64,000 nucleotides of DNA from the NCBI GenBank assembly GCA_965116215.1, contig OZ220494.1:186001-250000 (forward strand), given 5' to 3'. Origin of the DNA: CBDBKL01 sp965116215. GTDB lineage: Bacteria > Bdellovibrionota > Bdellovibrionia > Bdellovibrionales > JAKFYE01. Below are positions 28,007 to 37,636 of this stretch, in pieces; the stretch's first letter is position 1, and every line of letters starts with the position of its first letter. Under the pieces are notes generated by a model. It did not search any database and was not told the DNA's origin. It was given only the letters and a program-made list of their open reading frames with translations. Made by a program: the position numbers and the translations under genes.

Positions 28007-28885
28007 ATGATGACATTTAATTTACCCGGAAAAATTATCCTTACAGGTGAACATTCTGTACTTCGAGGAGCCAAGGCTCTTTTATTACCTTTAAAAAAAG
28101 ATGAAAGCATCTGGCATTATGAGAATCTCAACGTGGAGTGGCAGGTGAAATATTCAGGACACTTTTCTCAAGAAGTGGAATTGATTTTTCCAAGTCTGAT
28201 TCAGATTGCACTAGAGGCTATTGATAAAAAATATAGTGATTTATTTGGAAAATTAGAACTCATACATCATATTCGTGTTGGAGTGGGACTGGGAACTTCA
28301 GCCATACTTTGCGTGGGAGTGTCTAAGCTATTTGTGGCTATGGGTTGGTTAAAAGAGCCTGATTTTTTTGGCTTTGCTAAATCATTGGAGAATCACTTTC
28401 ATAGACAAAGCAGTGGGGCTGATATTGCTGTTGTCTCTGAAGCACGCCCTATTATTTTTGAAAATGAAAAAATCATTCCCTTAGCAATAAATTGGAAACC
28501 TCATTTAAGAATAAGCTATACACATGAGAGAGTGGCAACAAGAGATGCGGTCGAGGAGGTTTCAAATATTATAAAAAAGGAAAATAAAAAAATGTGGGAG
28601 TTAGATGAGAAAATGAAAGAGGCTAGTGATTTGGCTATTCAATCTTTAAAAGAATATGATCTAGAAAGTGGTTTGGAAATCTTAAAAACAGCGATAAATA
28701 AGGCCTGTGAATGTTTTTACTCTTGGTCTCTTGTAACAGAAACAATGAAAATACAAATGGAAACTCTTTATCAAAAAGGAGCCCTGGCCTGTAAACCAAC
28801 AGGATCAGGGGGAGGAGGTTATATTTTGAGCTTGTGGGATAAAGATCATCAGTCTAATGAGTCAGATTTAGAAATTCTTTTTTAA
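28007..28885 (+). CDS. mvk: Mevalonate kinase
   Basis: This enzyme phosphorylates mevalonate to mevalonate 5-phosphate. I start at ATG 28007 because GAGG lies 7 nt upstream; TTG 28001 and ATG 28010 are alternatives. The 292 residues show the GHMP kinase motifs in order: PGKIILTGEHSVLRG (about 6-20), GVGLGTSAILCVGVSKLF (about 91-108), the HRQSSGADIAVV segment with the catalytic Asp (about 133-144), and the C-terminal KPTGSGGGGYIL (about 264-275). It completes the mevalonate-to-IPP genes present nearby and is separated from them by a small opposed gene. Confidence 0.9.
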   Translation: MMTFNLPGKIILTGEHSVLRGAKALLLPLKKDESIWHYENLNVEWQVKYSGHFSQEVELIFPSLIQIALEAIDKKYSDLFGKLELIHHIRVGVGLGTSAILCVGVSKLFVAMGWLKEPDFFGFAKSLENHFHRQSSGADIAVVSEARPIIFENEKIIPLAINWKPHLRISYTHERVATRDAVEEVSNIIKKENKKMWELDEKMKEASDLAIQSLKEYDLESGLEILKTAINKACECFYSWSLVTETMKIQMETLYQKGALACKPTGSGGGGYILSLWDKDHQSNESDLEILF

Positions 28886-29084
28886 GATTTAAAGGTCAAG
28901 CGGTTTAATCAAGCCTAGTAAGTCGGGCAGGGGAGATTCTTTTTTAAGAAAACTTCTTCACTTTGAGTCCTATTACTTTTTGTTTAAGAACAACCTAAAA
29001 AATGATCGGTGTTTTAAGATGATAAATGAGGTCGGTTACTGATTCTATAATCTTATCGGTATTGTAAAAATAGGGACGCAGATC

Positions 29085-31745
29085 TTATGAGTCTTCTTTT
29101 TTTCGAAAGACAAATCGTGTGTAGAAATAACTTAGTCCAATAAGACTTATGCCAAGGCCAAAGAAAGAGAGAACTCGATACAGCCCCTCAAGTTCTGAGG
29201 CATCATAGAGGAAAACTTTGCCAATGGCGAGGAACATAACACCCAGTGAACTATAGCGTAACATTTTATTAGAACTGAGTATTCCTGCAAATAATAAAAC
29301 TATACCCAGCACAATCCAGACGACAGAATAGGTATAGATTTCTAGATCAGTCGTACGGGATAAGTTAAGATATTCACCCTGAAAAATATGACGAATAATG
29401 AGGCTGACGAATGTAAATATTAAAATAAATATAAAAGTTCCTGCGAACCTCATCCATTTTTTCATTTCAAAAGCATTCAGTTCTTTTGTAGCAAGATATG
29501 TCCAAGCTATAGGGAAGCCATAGGGAAGCCATAGGGTATTTAGAACAGCTATTCCTTCAATTTTCTGTGATTCCCAGAGGGGGTTATAAAGGAACATATC
29601 AAAATAGAGGATACGGAAAATAGCAATACCACAGAGTATAAGACCAGTTGATGAGAAGACCATTCGAGTGAACCTTTTGCCAATCCAGCAACAAGCCAAC
29701 CCATAGAGAAATAGAACATTCGTAAGGAGTCCACGTTCAAAAAATCCTGCTTTGATAAAGAGAACATTTTGATCTGGATGGAGGGTATTGCGAGTGAAGT
29801 AATATCCCATAACTGCAACCAGAGCAATCGCTGCCACCTCCAAGGAGCGTACAATGTTGTCTTCCTTCTGCTTGCGGAGCAGGTAAGAGCTGTAAAGAAG
29901 CATCATTGCAGGTAGACCCAGTTGAAATAAAGGCCATTTTACAATAGGTACTTCAGATTGCAGTAAATAGAGCTTGGCTTCTATCAGACTGTATAAAGTG
30001 AGTTGTACAATAAGAAAAATTTGCGGCATGAGTAGAAAGCCAAAAACATAGGCAAGAATCATGGCAATAAATCGTAAAGCCTTGATAGAGAGGCGATTAT
30101 TAATCCATGCAATAACGAGCACTTCTCCTGCAATAGTCACTGAAAGAAACTCGCGATCACATTCTATAAAAAAAGCCAAAGAAGCAAATGCTGTAGCTAC
30201 AGTGGAAAAGAGGGCATAAAGTTGGTCTTTGAGTTTATCTGAAATCGGATTGTTGGCAAAGATAGGTTTTTGTATTTTTAAAAGAAGAGCAATAGTTGCT
30301 AAGGCGAGAGCCAAACCGACGCCCCCCCAGAAAAAGGGAATGTCTTTGAAAGGTGTTGTATCATTTAATTTATAATAGGCTAACAAGTAATAGATCAGAC
30401 CTGTAGTTCCTGCTAATCCTGCCCATAGAGCAGGTCTTCGGGTTTTCAGCATGAGAAAACAGCCGCTGGCGACATAGAGAGTTGCAAAAGCAGCTAATGT
30501 GAGTGCAAAGAAATCAGGCTCTGAGGCTTTCCATATGGAGAACATCACTGCATTAATGGCCATAGAGACCCATGGTACAAAACCGTAAAGGCTATTATTA
30601 AAATAGGCTAAGCCGATGCCCCCTATTGCCAGTAATCCAAATAGTCCCCATTCTATGAGTTCAAAGTTTTCCCTACCGGCAAGGATACCCATAACGATCA
30701 GTGTGCTGCCGAGAGCAATATAATTGAGTATAGAGGTCAGTTGAAAAAAACCTCCATCCTCTTTATATTGCCGTTTCGAATTGATAATAATCGTAGCACT
30801 TATTCCTACAAGAAAGAGGCTTAACCAGATTTTGTCATCAGGTTGATAGTGGGAAGACAGCCATTTGGTCACCCATGATAAAGAGATGAGAAGAGTAGGA
30901 AGAGAGAGCCACCACCATTTATTTTTTTGTGAAATGATCAATAGTCCTGAGGCTACAAAATACAGATATGTGAAAAGTGCAAAAGCATTATCTCCGTCGG
31001 GACTGAGTAATAGGGGGGTTAAAAACCCACTGATCATTCCGAGGATGGCAATGGGGTGGCCGTGATGTAAAGAGAGAAAGAGTGCCGTTGCCGTCACGGC
31101 GGCCATTATTATAAAGCTAGCTGAAAGAGGAATAAGATTATAAAGGCGAGGAGAGGCGGCAAAGGAAACGATGTAGAGGATAGCTATTCCCGCTCCGGCT
31201 AATGATTGGCCTATGCGTAGACCATTTGCAAAATGAGGTTGGTTTCGCACCCACTTTGCGGAGTACAGTAGGACTATACCTAATATTCCCCCCAGAAGCA
31301 CACGTACTGTAGGGGTTAAAAGGTCATTTTCAATAGAATATTTCACAAGGAAAAGGCCAGCTAATGTTAAGGCAATACCACCAATCCATACGGGAAAACG
31401 ATTTGCAAAATGTGTCTCAAGGTTTTTGAAGAAAGATTCAAATAGTGATTTTTTGGGAGAGGGTGTGTCTTGTGGTGGTGAGGTTTTATTCTCGACAAAA
31501 TTCTCTTGTTTTAGTGAGGGATCGGTTTGCGCTGTTGGCGAAGAGGGATCGGATGAGGGTTGTTGAAGAGTCTTTCCACTTTCGTCTGTATCTGCCTCAG
31601 AGATGTTGCTCTGTAAGTAGGAAATCAGTTCTTCCAGAGTTTTTTTAAGATCATTTATTCGATAGTAATTACACCATGGGAGGATTACCCCTGTTATGAA
31701 TAAAAGAAAGAGACTAAGAAATATCACTATCTCAGACAGATACAT
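29085..31745 (-). CDS. Large polytopic membrane protein, DUF2339 family
   Basis: This is an 886-residue membrane protein of unknown role. One helix (about 7-25) is followed by a soluble, Pro/Ser/Thr-rich linker (about 50-105). Then come more than twenty hydrophobic helices to the C-terminus, beginning at RFPVWIGGIALTLAGLFLVKY, the typical DUF2339 entry. Mid-protein sequence such as GMISGFLTPLLLSPDGDNAFALFTYLYF also fits the family. The last residues are a short basic tail. It is monocistronic, between mevalonate kinase (convergent) and the methyltransferase (same strand). Members are found mostly in Gram-negative bacteria; no biochemical function is established. Confidence 0.85.
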   Translation of the reverse strand: MYLSEIVIFLSLFLLFITGVILPWCNYYRINDLKKTLEELISYLQSNISEADTDESGKTLQQPSSDPSSPTAQTDPSLKQENFVENKTSPPQDTPSPKKSLFESFFKNLETHFANRFPVWIGGIALTLAGLFLVKYSIENDLLTPTVRVLLGGILGIVLLYSAKWVRNQPHFANGLRIGQSLAGAGIAILYIVSFAASPRLYNLIPLSASFIIMAAVTATALFLSLHHGHPIAILGMISGFLTPLLLSPDGDNAFALFTYLYFVASGLLIISQKNKWWWLSLPTLLISLSWVTKWLSSHYQPDDKIWLSLFLVGISATIIINSKRQYKEDGGFFQLTSILNYIALGSTLIVMGILAGRENFELIEWGLFGLLAIGGIGLAYFNNSLYGFVPWVSMAINAVMFSIWKASEPDFFALTLAAFATLYVASGCFLMLKTRRPALWAGLAGTTGLIYYLLAYYKLNDTTPFKDIPFFWGGVGLALALATIALLLKIQKPIFANNPISDKLKDQLYALFSTVATAFASLAFFIECDREFLSVTIAGEVLVIAWINNRLSIKALRFIAMILAYVFGFLLMPQIFLIVQLTLYSLIEAKLYLLQSEVPIVKWPLFQLGLPAMMLLYSSYLLRKQKEDNIVRSLEVAAIALVAVMGYYFTRNTLHPDQNVLFIKAGFFERGLLTNVLFLYGLACCWIGKRFTRMVFSSTGLILCGIAIFRILYFDMFLYNPLWESQKIEGIAVLNTLWLPYGFPIAWTYLATKELNAFEMKKWMRFAGTFIFILIFTFVSLIIRHIFQGEYLNLSRTTDLEIYTYSVVWIVLGIVLLFAGILSSNKMLRYSSLGVMFLAIGKVFLYDASELEGLYRVLSFFGLGISLIGLSYFYTRFVFRKKEDS

Positions 31746-31874
31746 AACTCACATGATATCATATGGGAACATAGGCAGCTAAGATAAAATTCGGGCGAGA
31801 TCTTCATATTCCATCTATGAACCATAAATTGGTAGGGTTCTTTTGGTTATTGTTAACAATCTCTATTATAGTGG

Positions 31875-32606
31875 TTAGGAAGTATGATTTATTTTTCTAG
31901 AATAGAGGGCAATTCCCAGCGATGTAGCTACATTGAGTGATTCTACGGCCTGTGAAGTTTCAATACAGATATGTTGGCCGTTTACAGAGTCAGGAACACC
32001 TAAACCCTCTTCGCCCAGTAGTAAACGACCAGATTTGGGCCAGTTGAAATCTTTGAGGAAAGTTCCTTTTGTATTTAACAATATATCTGCTTTTTTTATA
32101 TCTTGAATAGAGGGACCAGAAAAAAAATGGAGTTTATTATGAGTGCCGCTTGCGCTTTTAAGTGCTTTTGGATGAAAGGGGCTAGAGGCCTCTTTAAGTA
32201 AAATGACATTTTGGATATCAAAGGCTGCGCAACTTCTTAGACAGGCTCCTAAATTTCCTGGGTCACTGATAGGCAGAAGGACTTCTATTTGTTGTGGTGG
32301 CATATGCTCTTTCCAAACCGGTATTGATGGAAGTGGCATCGCTAGCAGAGGACCTCCTGTTCTCAAAATATCAAGTTGCTTGAATAGGCTTTCAGTCAAA
32401 AGGAAAAAGGGTTTGTCTTTTTTGGTGTGTTTTAAATGAGCACGTGTTCCTATGATAGAGCCTTTGAAATGAGGCTTTTTGAGTTCTTCAAAGACAATCT
32501 TTGATCCGGAGAGCAAGAATATTTTCGTCTTTTTTTGAAAGCGAGGGATTAAAGACTTTTTCCATAACTTAAAGTAACTATTTTGAGAACTTGTAATAGG
32601 GTTCAA
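31875..32606 (-). CDS. SpoU/TrmH-family RNA 2'-O-methyltransferase
   Basis: This is a SPOUT-class methyltransferase that likely methylates a ribose in rRNA or tRNA. The 243 residues start with an RNA-binding N-domain (ITSSQNSYFKLWKKSL). The knotted catalytic domain carries motif 1 LPISDPGNLGACLRSCAAF (about 110-128), motif 2 LLLGEEGLGVPD (about 195-206) and motif 3 VESLNVATSLGIALYSRK (about 221-238). The DPGN variant replaces the more usual NPGN. Substrate choice cannot be read from the sequence. It is divergent from pheS, with the repeat-containing pheS leader between them. Confidence 0.9.
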   Translation of the reverse strand: MNPITSSQNSYFKLWKKSLIPRFQKKTKIFLLSGSKIVFEELKKPHFKGSIIGTRAHLKHTKKDKPFFLLTESLFKQLDILRTGGPLLAMPLPSIPVWKEHMPPQQIEVLLPISDPGNLGACLRSCAAFDIQNVILLKEASSPFHPKALKSASGTHNKLHFFSGPSIQDIKKADILLNTKGTFLKDFNWPKSGRLLLGEEGLGVPDSVNGQHICIETSQAVESLNVATSLGIALYSRKINHTS

Positions 32607-32659
32607 TAGATTCCACCTCTATCTGTGAATAGGATATAAAATATCATCACAACAACTTA

Positions 32660-32900
32660 TACTTCAAGACTTGAGTGTTTATTCCTTACAAGGTGAGCAG
32701 CGTTCGCATATAAAAAGATCTTAGCTGTGGAATTTTGAGTTTTGTACATATGATATTTGAGTGTTTATATCCTACTGGATGGAAAATCTTTATAAAAAGA
32801 TCTTAGCTGTGGAATTTTGAAGTTTTTGTCTATAATGTTTCAGGGTTTCTATCTTACGGGATTGGCATTTTTTATAGAGAGGAGCTGTGCTATTTTTCAA
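32660..32900 (+). repeat. Three degenerate tandem repeats of about 82 bp ahead of pheS
   Basis: TATAAAAAGATCTTAGCTGT begins identical 30-bp segments at 32709-32738 and 32791-32820, 82 bp apart. A third, decayed copy (TATAGAGAGGAGCTGTG) lies at about 32874. The linked part TTGAGTGTTTAT-TCCT also occurs three times (about 32670, 32757 and 32840). The 365-bp gap 32607-32971 is otherwise empty. The array could be part of a pheST leader, but no phenylalanine-rich leader peptide is visible. Confidence 0.7.
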
Positions 32901-32971
32901 GATTGAGAAGCATCATGTTAGCTCCATATAGTATTTGATAATGTATCTAAAATCATTCAGTATTTGAATTC

Positions 32972-33961
32972 ATGTTATATGAAAAGGTTGAAGACCTGTA
33001 TAAAGAGGCAAAAAAGGCTTTTGAAGAGGCGAGAACGTCCAAAGATCTTTACAGTGTAAAGGTGAAATATCTTGGAAGAACGGGAGTGCTCTCTGTTTTA
33101 ATGAAAGAGATGAAAAATCTTTCATCTCAGGAGAGACCCAAGTTTGGTCAGGTTATCAATAAAGCAAAGCAAGATTTAGAGGCTCTATTTTTAAAATTTC
33201 AAAAGCAATTAAATGCGAAAGAGATGGACGTTCAACTACAAAACGAAGTCTTAGATTTGACGCTTCCTGGGACTGTAAAATATAAAGGGGCTCGGCATCC
33301 GGTCAGTCTTGTGTTGGAAGAGGCTGTTAAAATTTTTGAAAAAATAGGTTACAGTGTTCGTCTAGGTCCTCTTATAGAAAGTGATTACTATAATTTTGCA
33401 GCATTAAATATTCCAGAAAATCATCCAGCTCGAGATATGCAAGATACTTTTTATATAACTAAAGAGTATGAACTACGCACACATACAAGTCCTATTCAGA
33501 TCCGCAGTCTTGAAAATGAAAAGCCCCCTTTGAGAATTCTTGGTCCTGGTGCTGTATTTAGGTGTGATTACGATCAAACACATCTTCCTATGTTTCATCA
33601 ATTAGAAGGAATGTTGATAGATAAAAAAGTATCCATGGCAGATCTGAAGGGAACGCTTTCTTATTTCAACAGAGAGTTTTTTGGACCTTCTTTTAAGACA
33701 CAATTTCGACCTAGTTTTTTTCCTTTTACTGAGCCATCGGCAGAGGTGGACGCATCAAAGGATGGGAAAACATGGTTAGAGATGGCCGGTTGTGGTTTGG
33801 TGCATCCTCATGTTTTGCAATCTGTGGGTTTAGATCCAGAAGAGTGGCAAGGCTTTGCTTTTGGTATGGGAATTGAGCGGTTAGCATCTGTTAAATTTGG
33901 AGTGCGAGATATGCGTCTTTTTATTGAAAATGATGTGCGATTTTTGGAGCAATTTTCATAA
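32972..33961 (+). CDS. pheS: Phenylalanyl-tRNA synthetase alpha subunit
   Basis: This is the catalytic alpha subunit of the alpha2-beta2 enzyme that charges tRNA-Phe. The 329 residues begin with the tRNA-binding coiled coil (1-85). The class II core follows: motif 1 HPVSLVLEEAVKIFEKIGY (about 109-127), the HTSPIQIRSL segment (about 170-179), motif 2 around GAVFRCDYDQTHLPMFHQLE, and motif 3 FGMGIERLASVKFGV (about 297-311). The stop overlaps the pheT start by one base. The upstream tandem repeats may matter for expression. Confidence 0.97.
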   Translation: MLYEKVEDLYKEAKKAFEEARTSKDLYSVKVKYLGRTGVLSVLMKEMKNLSSQERPKFGQVINKAKQDLEALFLKFQKQLNAKEMDVQLQNEVLDLTLPGTVKYKGARHPVSLVLEEAVKIFEKIGYSVRLGPLIESDYYNFAALNIPENHPARDMQDTFYITKEYELRTHTSPIQIRSLENEKPPLRILGPGAVFRCDYDQTHLPMFHQLEGMLIDKKVSMADLKGTLSYFNREFFGPSFKTQFRPSFFPFTEPSAEVDASKDGKTWLEMAGCGLVHPHVLQSVGLDPEEWQGFAFGMGIERLASVKFGVRDMRLFIENDVRFLEQFS

Positions 33962-36384
33962 TGAAAATCTCTTTGAACTGGTTAAATCGTTATGTGGATG
34001 TTTCGGCTTTTTTCAAGAGACCGGAAAGATTAGCTGAACTGTTAACAGGTGTTGGACTGGAAGTAGAGGAGATAGACAATAAGATAGAGCAGTTCAATCA
34101 TGTTGTTGTTGGGCAGATTTTAAAGAAAGAAGCGCATCCCAATGCGGATAAGTTGACATTCTGTCAGGTTTCAACGGGTCAGGGAATTGTTCATCAAATT
34201 GTATGTGGAGCACAAAACCATAATGAGGGCGATAGAGTGGTTTTAGCTCTTCCTGGGGCGGTTTTGCCCGATGGAGTGAGGATTAAAAAGTCAAAGATCC
34301 GTGGTGTGGAGTCGGCTGGGATGATGTGTTCTGAGGCAGAGTTGGATTTTTCGAATGAAAGTGATGGGATTATGATTTTACCAAAGGAGGCCCCTATAGG
34401 GAGATCTTTTGGAGAATATGCGGGTTTAAATGATATTGTTTTGGAATTAAGAGTGACTCCGAATCGTGCGGATTGTTTAAGTCATTTAGGTTTAGCTAGG
34501 GAAATAGCTGTTTTAACAGATCAGAAAATCCAATATCCGTCTATGGACTTTTCATCTGTATCAGCTTCGACTCAAGATATTGTTGATTTAGAAGTGAATG
34601 ATATAGAGAGGTGTCCACGATATTGTGGTCGGTATATAAAAGGTGTGAAAATTGGCAAGAGCCCGGATTGGTTAAGATTAGCTTTAGAGAGTGTGGGTTT
34701 TAACTCTATTAACACGGTTGTGGATATAACCAATTTTGTCATGTTGGAGTTGGGTCAACCTCTTCATGCTTTTGATATGAATTATCTGAGTGGTGGAGTG
34801 ATCAAAGTGGATACTGCACAAAAGGGGGAAAGTTTTGTCAGCCTTGATGGGACTGAATTTGAGTTGACAGGAGAGGAGTTAATGATTCGAGACGGTGAGA
34901 AGGCTGTCGCTTTAGCGGGTGTTGTGGGCGGTATAAATAGTGGTGTTAGAGATGATACGACAGATTTATTTATAGAGTCTGCTTACTTTCTACCGACAGT
35001 TGTTCGAAAATCTTCTCGATTGCATGGTATTGAAACAGATTCAGGATATAGGTTTTCTCGTGGAGTGGATCCGCAGGGGACGCTCAATGCTATGAACAGA
35101 GCCTGTGCTCTTATACAAGAGTTAGCAGGGGGTGAGGTGTACAGTGAGCCTTATGATTATTATCCTGAACCTATAAAAAACACATCTGTTCTTATGAGTG
35201 TTCAGGATGTCTCTGATCGGTTGGGATATGAGGTGTCTTCTGATAGATTTATTTCCTATATGACTCGGTTGGGTTGTGAAGTGAAAAAGATTTCTGATGT
35301 TGAGTGTGAATTGTTACCGCCTTTATATCGAGTAGATTTAAAAATTAAAGAAGATTTTATTGAAGAGTATGGGCGACTGAATGGATATGAGTCTATTCCA
35401 GAGAGTTTTCCATCGGTGAATTCCTACCCCACTCCTCATACGCTTGAGTTTATAATGGGACAAGCGTTTGAAAAGTTTTTATCCGCTATTGGGTATCAAC
35501 AAGTGGTGAATTTGGCTTTTTTAAAAGAAGATTTTCAAAAAAATATTTTAGAAGGCACGGAAAGTTTGAATCGGTTTATTCATTTGTTTCATGACTCGGT
35601 GAAAGTGTTAAATCCTTTGAGTGAAGATCATGGTGTTTTAAGGACATCTTTAATTCCTGGTTTACTTCAAAATTTGTCCTACAATTCTCGTCAAGGTAAT
35701 AAGTGTGGTGGACAATTTGAGATAGGTTATGTGTTTGAAAAAACTGATGCAAAGTTTATTGAGGAGTGGCGTTTGGGAATAGTGAAGTGGGGTGAGGGGA
35801 CGAGTCCTTGGTTAAGGGGTGCAGATTTAATTTATGAAGTCAAATCGGATATTGAGTCTTTATTAGGAAGCATTCAGGGTAAGAAGTGGCATTGGGAGAA
35901 TATTAGGGATCCATTGGGAATTTTTCATTCTGGTCAGGCGGCTTCGCTTTTTTATGAAGGGCAGTATATTGGAGTTTTGGGAACATTACATCCTCGGTGG
36001 CGGAGAGCATTTAAGATTAAGGAAGGGGCTGTGATGGGAGAATTGAATTTGAATAAACTTATGAGGGGTCAACCACGTCGGTCACGATTTAAATCTATTT
36101 CTAAGTTTCCAAGTATTGTTAGGGATGTGGCGTTTGTTATACCAAAGGAACTTTCTTCGTTTGATATTGTTCGAGTTTTGATGAAGGAGGCGAGGGGGGT
36201 GTTGTGTGCGGTTGATATTTTTGATGTGTATGAGGGTAAGGGCTTGGAAGAGGGCATGAAATCTGTGGCTTATAGATTGACATATCATGATGTGAAAAAA
36301 ACTTTAAGTGATAATGAAGTGAATCAGTTACATGAGAAAATTATTGCAGTTGTTCAAAAGAAATTGGGTGTAGGTATTCGTTAA
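33961..36384 (+). CDS. pheT: Phenylalanyl-tRNA synthetase beta subunit
   Basis: This is the beta subunit, which holds the editing site and binds tRNA-Phe. The 807 residues follow the bacterial domain order: the tRNA-binding EMAP-like domain (about 40-150, VVVGQILKKEAHPNADKL), B3/B4 editing domain (about 205-395, with CPRYCGRYIKGV), B5, the catalytic-like core, and the C-terminal FDX-ACB domain (about 714-806, SKFPSIVRDVAFVIPKE). One-base overlap with pheS indicates coupled translation. The length is normal. The frame stays open after the TAA for another 66 codons (to 36582), which is probably chance. Confidence 0.97.
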   Translation: MKISLNWLNRYVDVSAFFKRPERLAELLTGVGLEVEEIDNKIEQFNHVVVGQILKKEAHPNADKLTFCQVSTGQGIVHQIVCGAQNHNEGDRVVLALPGAVLPDGVRIKKSKIRGVESAGMMCSEAELDFSNESDGIMILPKEAPIGRSFGEYAGLNDIVLELRVTPNRADCLSHLGLAREIAVLTDQKIQYPSMDFSSVSASTQDIVDLEVNDIERCPRYCGRYIKGVKIGKSPDWLRLALESVGFNSINTVVDITNFVMLELGQPLHAFDMNYLSGGVIKVDTAQKGESFVSLDGTEFELTGEELMIRDGEKAVALAGVVGGINSGVRDDTTDLFIESAYFLPTVVRKSSRLHGIETDSGYRFSRGVDPQGTLNAMNRACALIQELAGGEVYSEPYDYYPEPIKNTSVLMSVQDVSDRLGYEVSSDRFISYMTRLGCEVKKISDVECELLPPLYRVDLKIKEDFIEEYGRLNGYESIPESFPSVNSYPTPHTLEFIMGQAFEKFLSAIGYQQVVNLAFLKEDFQKNILEGTESLNRFIHLFHDSVKVLNPLSEDHGVLRTSLIPGLLQNLSYNSRQGNKCGGQFEIGYVFEKTDAKFIEEWRLGIVKWGEGTSPWLRGADLIYEVKSDIESLLGSIQGKKWHWENIRDPLGIFHSGQAASLFYEGQYIGVLGTLHPRWRRAFKIKEGAVMGELNLNKLMRGQPRRSRFKSISKFPSIVRDVAFVIPKELSSFDIVRVLMKEARGVLCAVDIFDVYEGKGLEEGMKSVAYRLTYHDVKKTLSDNEVNQLHEKIIAVVQKKLGVGIR

Positions 36385-36691
36385 AGGCGAGATTTTAAAA
36401 GCCTTGTGCATTATTGGTTTGTGAAAGAGTTGTTGAGGAGATATCAGGGGTATTTTGAGTTGAAATGGACAGAGAGTAAAAATCGATGGTTTTCTTCTTT
36501 CTCAGTCAAGGCAGATGTCAGAGATGTTTTGAGTTCAGATGGACAGAGGAAGGGGGTGAGAAATTTTCGGCCTAATGTCTAGGGATATTGAGGTGAAAGG
36601 GATAGGATAGGGATCAGGAGGACATTAAAAACTTGAAAGTTTTCATAGACTTGTTAGCCTTAGAGGCAGAGTGAAGTTAAGGGAGCGTTTT
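36385..36691 (+). other. Intergenic region pheT-ihfA with a short open frame
   Basis: In this 307-bp gap, a frame in phase with pheT runs from its stop to TAG at 36582. With GTG at 36406 it would encode about 58 residues (VHYWFVKELLRRYQGYFELK at its start), but no ribosome-binding site is seen and I do not call it a gene. A Shine-Dalgarno for ihfA (AAGGGAG) lies at 36679-36685. Confidence 0.3.
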
Positions 36692-37030
36692 ATGTCTGAT
36701 CAGAATTTTAATAGGTCCACGATTACGAAGGCAGATATTGTGGAGAGGGTTTATCAGAAGATTGGGTTTTCTAAGAAGGAATCTTCTGAGTTGGTTGAGT
36801 CTGTGTTTTCAACTTTGAAGGCTACTTTGAAGAAGGGTGAAAAGGTAAAGATCTCGGGTTTTGGGAATTTTCTTGTAAGGGAGAAGAAAAAGCGCACGGG
36901 GAGAAATCCACAGACGGGAGAGCAGATGGAGATCAGTGCACGTCGTGTGATTACGTTTCGACCCAGTCAGGTGTTAAAGGCCGTACTGAATCGTCAAGGT
37001 ACAGGGGATACAAAAAACAACAGGTCTTAA
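36692..37030 (+). CDS. ihfA: Integration host factor alpha subunit
   Basis: IHF is a DNA-bending HU-family heterodimer used in transcription, recombination and replication. I start at ATG 36692, 6 nt after AAGGGAG; the GTG at 36671 is in frame but runs through that site. The 112 residues have TITKADIVERVYQKIGFSKKES, VESVFSTLKATLKKGEKVKI, the GFGNFLVREKKKRTGRNPQTGE DNA-binding arm and RRVITFRPSQVLKAVL, typical of IHF-alpha. Its position after pheT and before a MerR gene is the proteobacterial arrangement, which favours ihfA over hupB. Confidence 0.94.
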   Translation: MSDQNFNRSTITKADIVERVYQKIGFSKKESSELVESVFSTLKATLKKGEKVKISGFGNFLVREKKKRTGRNPQTGEQMEISARRVITFRPSQVLKAVLNRQGTGDTKNNRS

Positions 37031-37060
37031 GAGACGTTGTTATTAAAGGGGTAGTGGAGC

Positions 37061-37636
37061 ATGTCTGATTCAGAAATATTTTATAGTTCGTTAAGTGGTG
37101 TTGCCATTAAAGATGAGATATCTGAAGTTTGTGTAGATGATGGTGATGAGGCCCTGGTGTTAGAGGGTAAGAAGAGGACTGGGGCGATAGATCCAGCTTT
37201 GAGTGTAGAGTTTAAAGAGTCTGGCAAAAATTTGAATTTATACGATAAGGTTTTGGTGGGGGAGTTTTCTAAGATTCCTGATAAGATGGGATTTAAGATT
37301 GGTGAGGTGGCTGATTTAGTCGGTATAAGACAGTATGTTCTTCGTTATTGGGAGTCGGAGTTTGAGCCTTTAAAGCCCAAGAGGTCGAAGAGTGCTCAGC
37401 GTATGTATACCAGAAGAGATATTGAAATAGTTATGATGATTAAGAAGTTATTGTATCGTGATAAGTTTTCTATTGAGGGTGCAAAGAAGGCCTTAAGGGT
37501 CTTGAAATCACAACATTGTGAGACTAAGAAGTGGAATGATATGACAATGCGGTATAAAAGTGTTTGTTCTCAAATGGAGAAATTGGTTTCTGATGTCAGG
37601 GATATGAGGGAGAGGTTATTTTCTTCTTCACCCTAA
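37061..37636 (+). CDS. MerR-family transcriptional regulator
   Basis: This is a 191-residue MerR-type DNA-binding protein. Unlike the short classic MerR proteins it has an N-terminal extension of about 77 residues, acidic and of unknown role. The winged helix-turn-helix follows at about 78-150: FKIGEVADLVGIRQYVLRYWESEF, LKPKRSKSAQRMYTRRDIE and the helix IVMMIKKLLYRDKFSIEGAKKAL. A short coiled-coil helix ends the protein. In many proteobacteria this gene follows ihfA and precedes tRNA-Pro, as it does here. No metal-binding cysteines are present, so a metal-sensing role is unlikely. Confidence 0.9.
   Translation: MSDSEIFYSSLSGVAIKDEISEVCVDDGDEALVLEGKKRTGAIDPALSVEFKESGKNLNLYDKVLVGEFSKIPDKMGFKIGEVADLVGIRQYVLRYWESEFEPLKPKRSKSAQRMYTRRDIEIVMMIKKLLYRDKFSIEGAKKALRVLKSQHCETKKWNDMTMRYKSVCSQMEKLVSDVRDMRERLFSSSP

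Noticed and set aside
36385..36582. Read-through extension or small gene after pheT
   Set aside because: PheT ends at its normal C-terminal domain, and the short frame has no ribosome-binding site.
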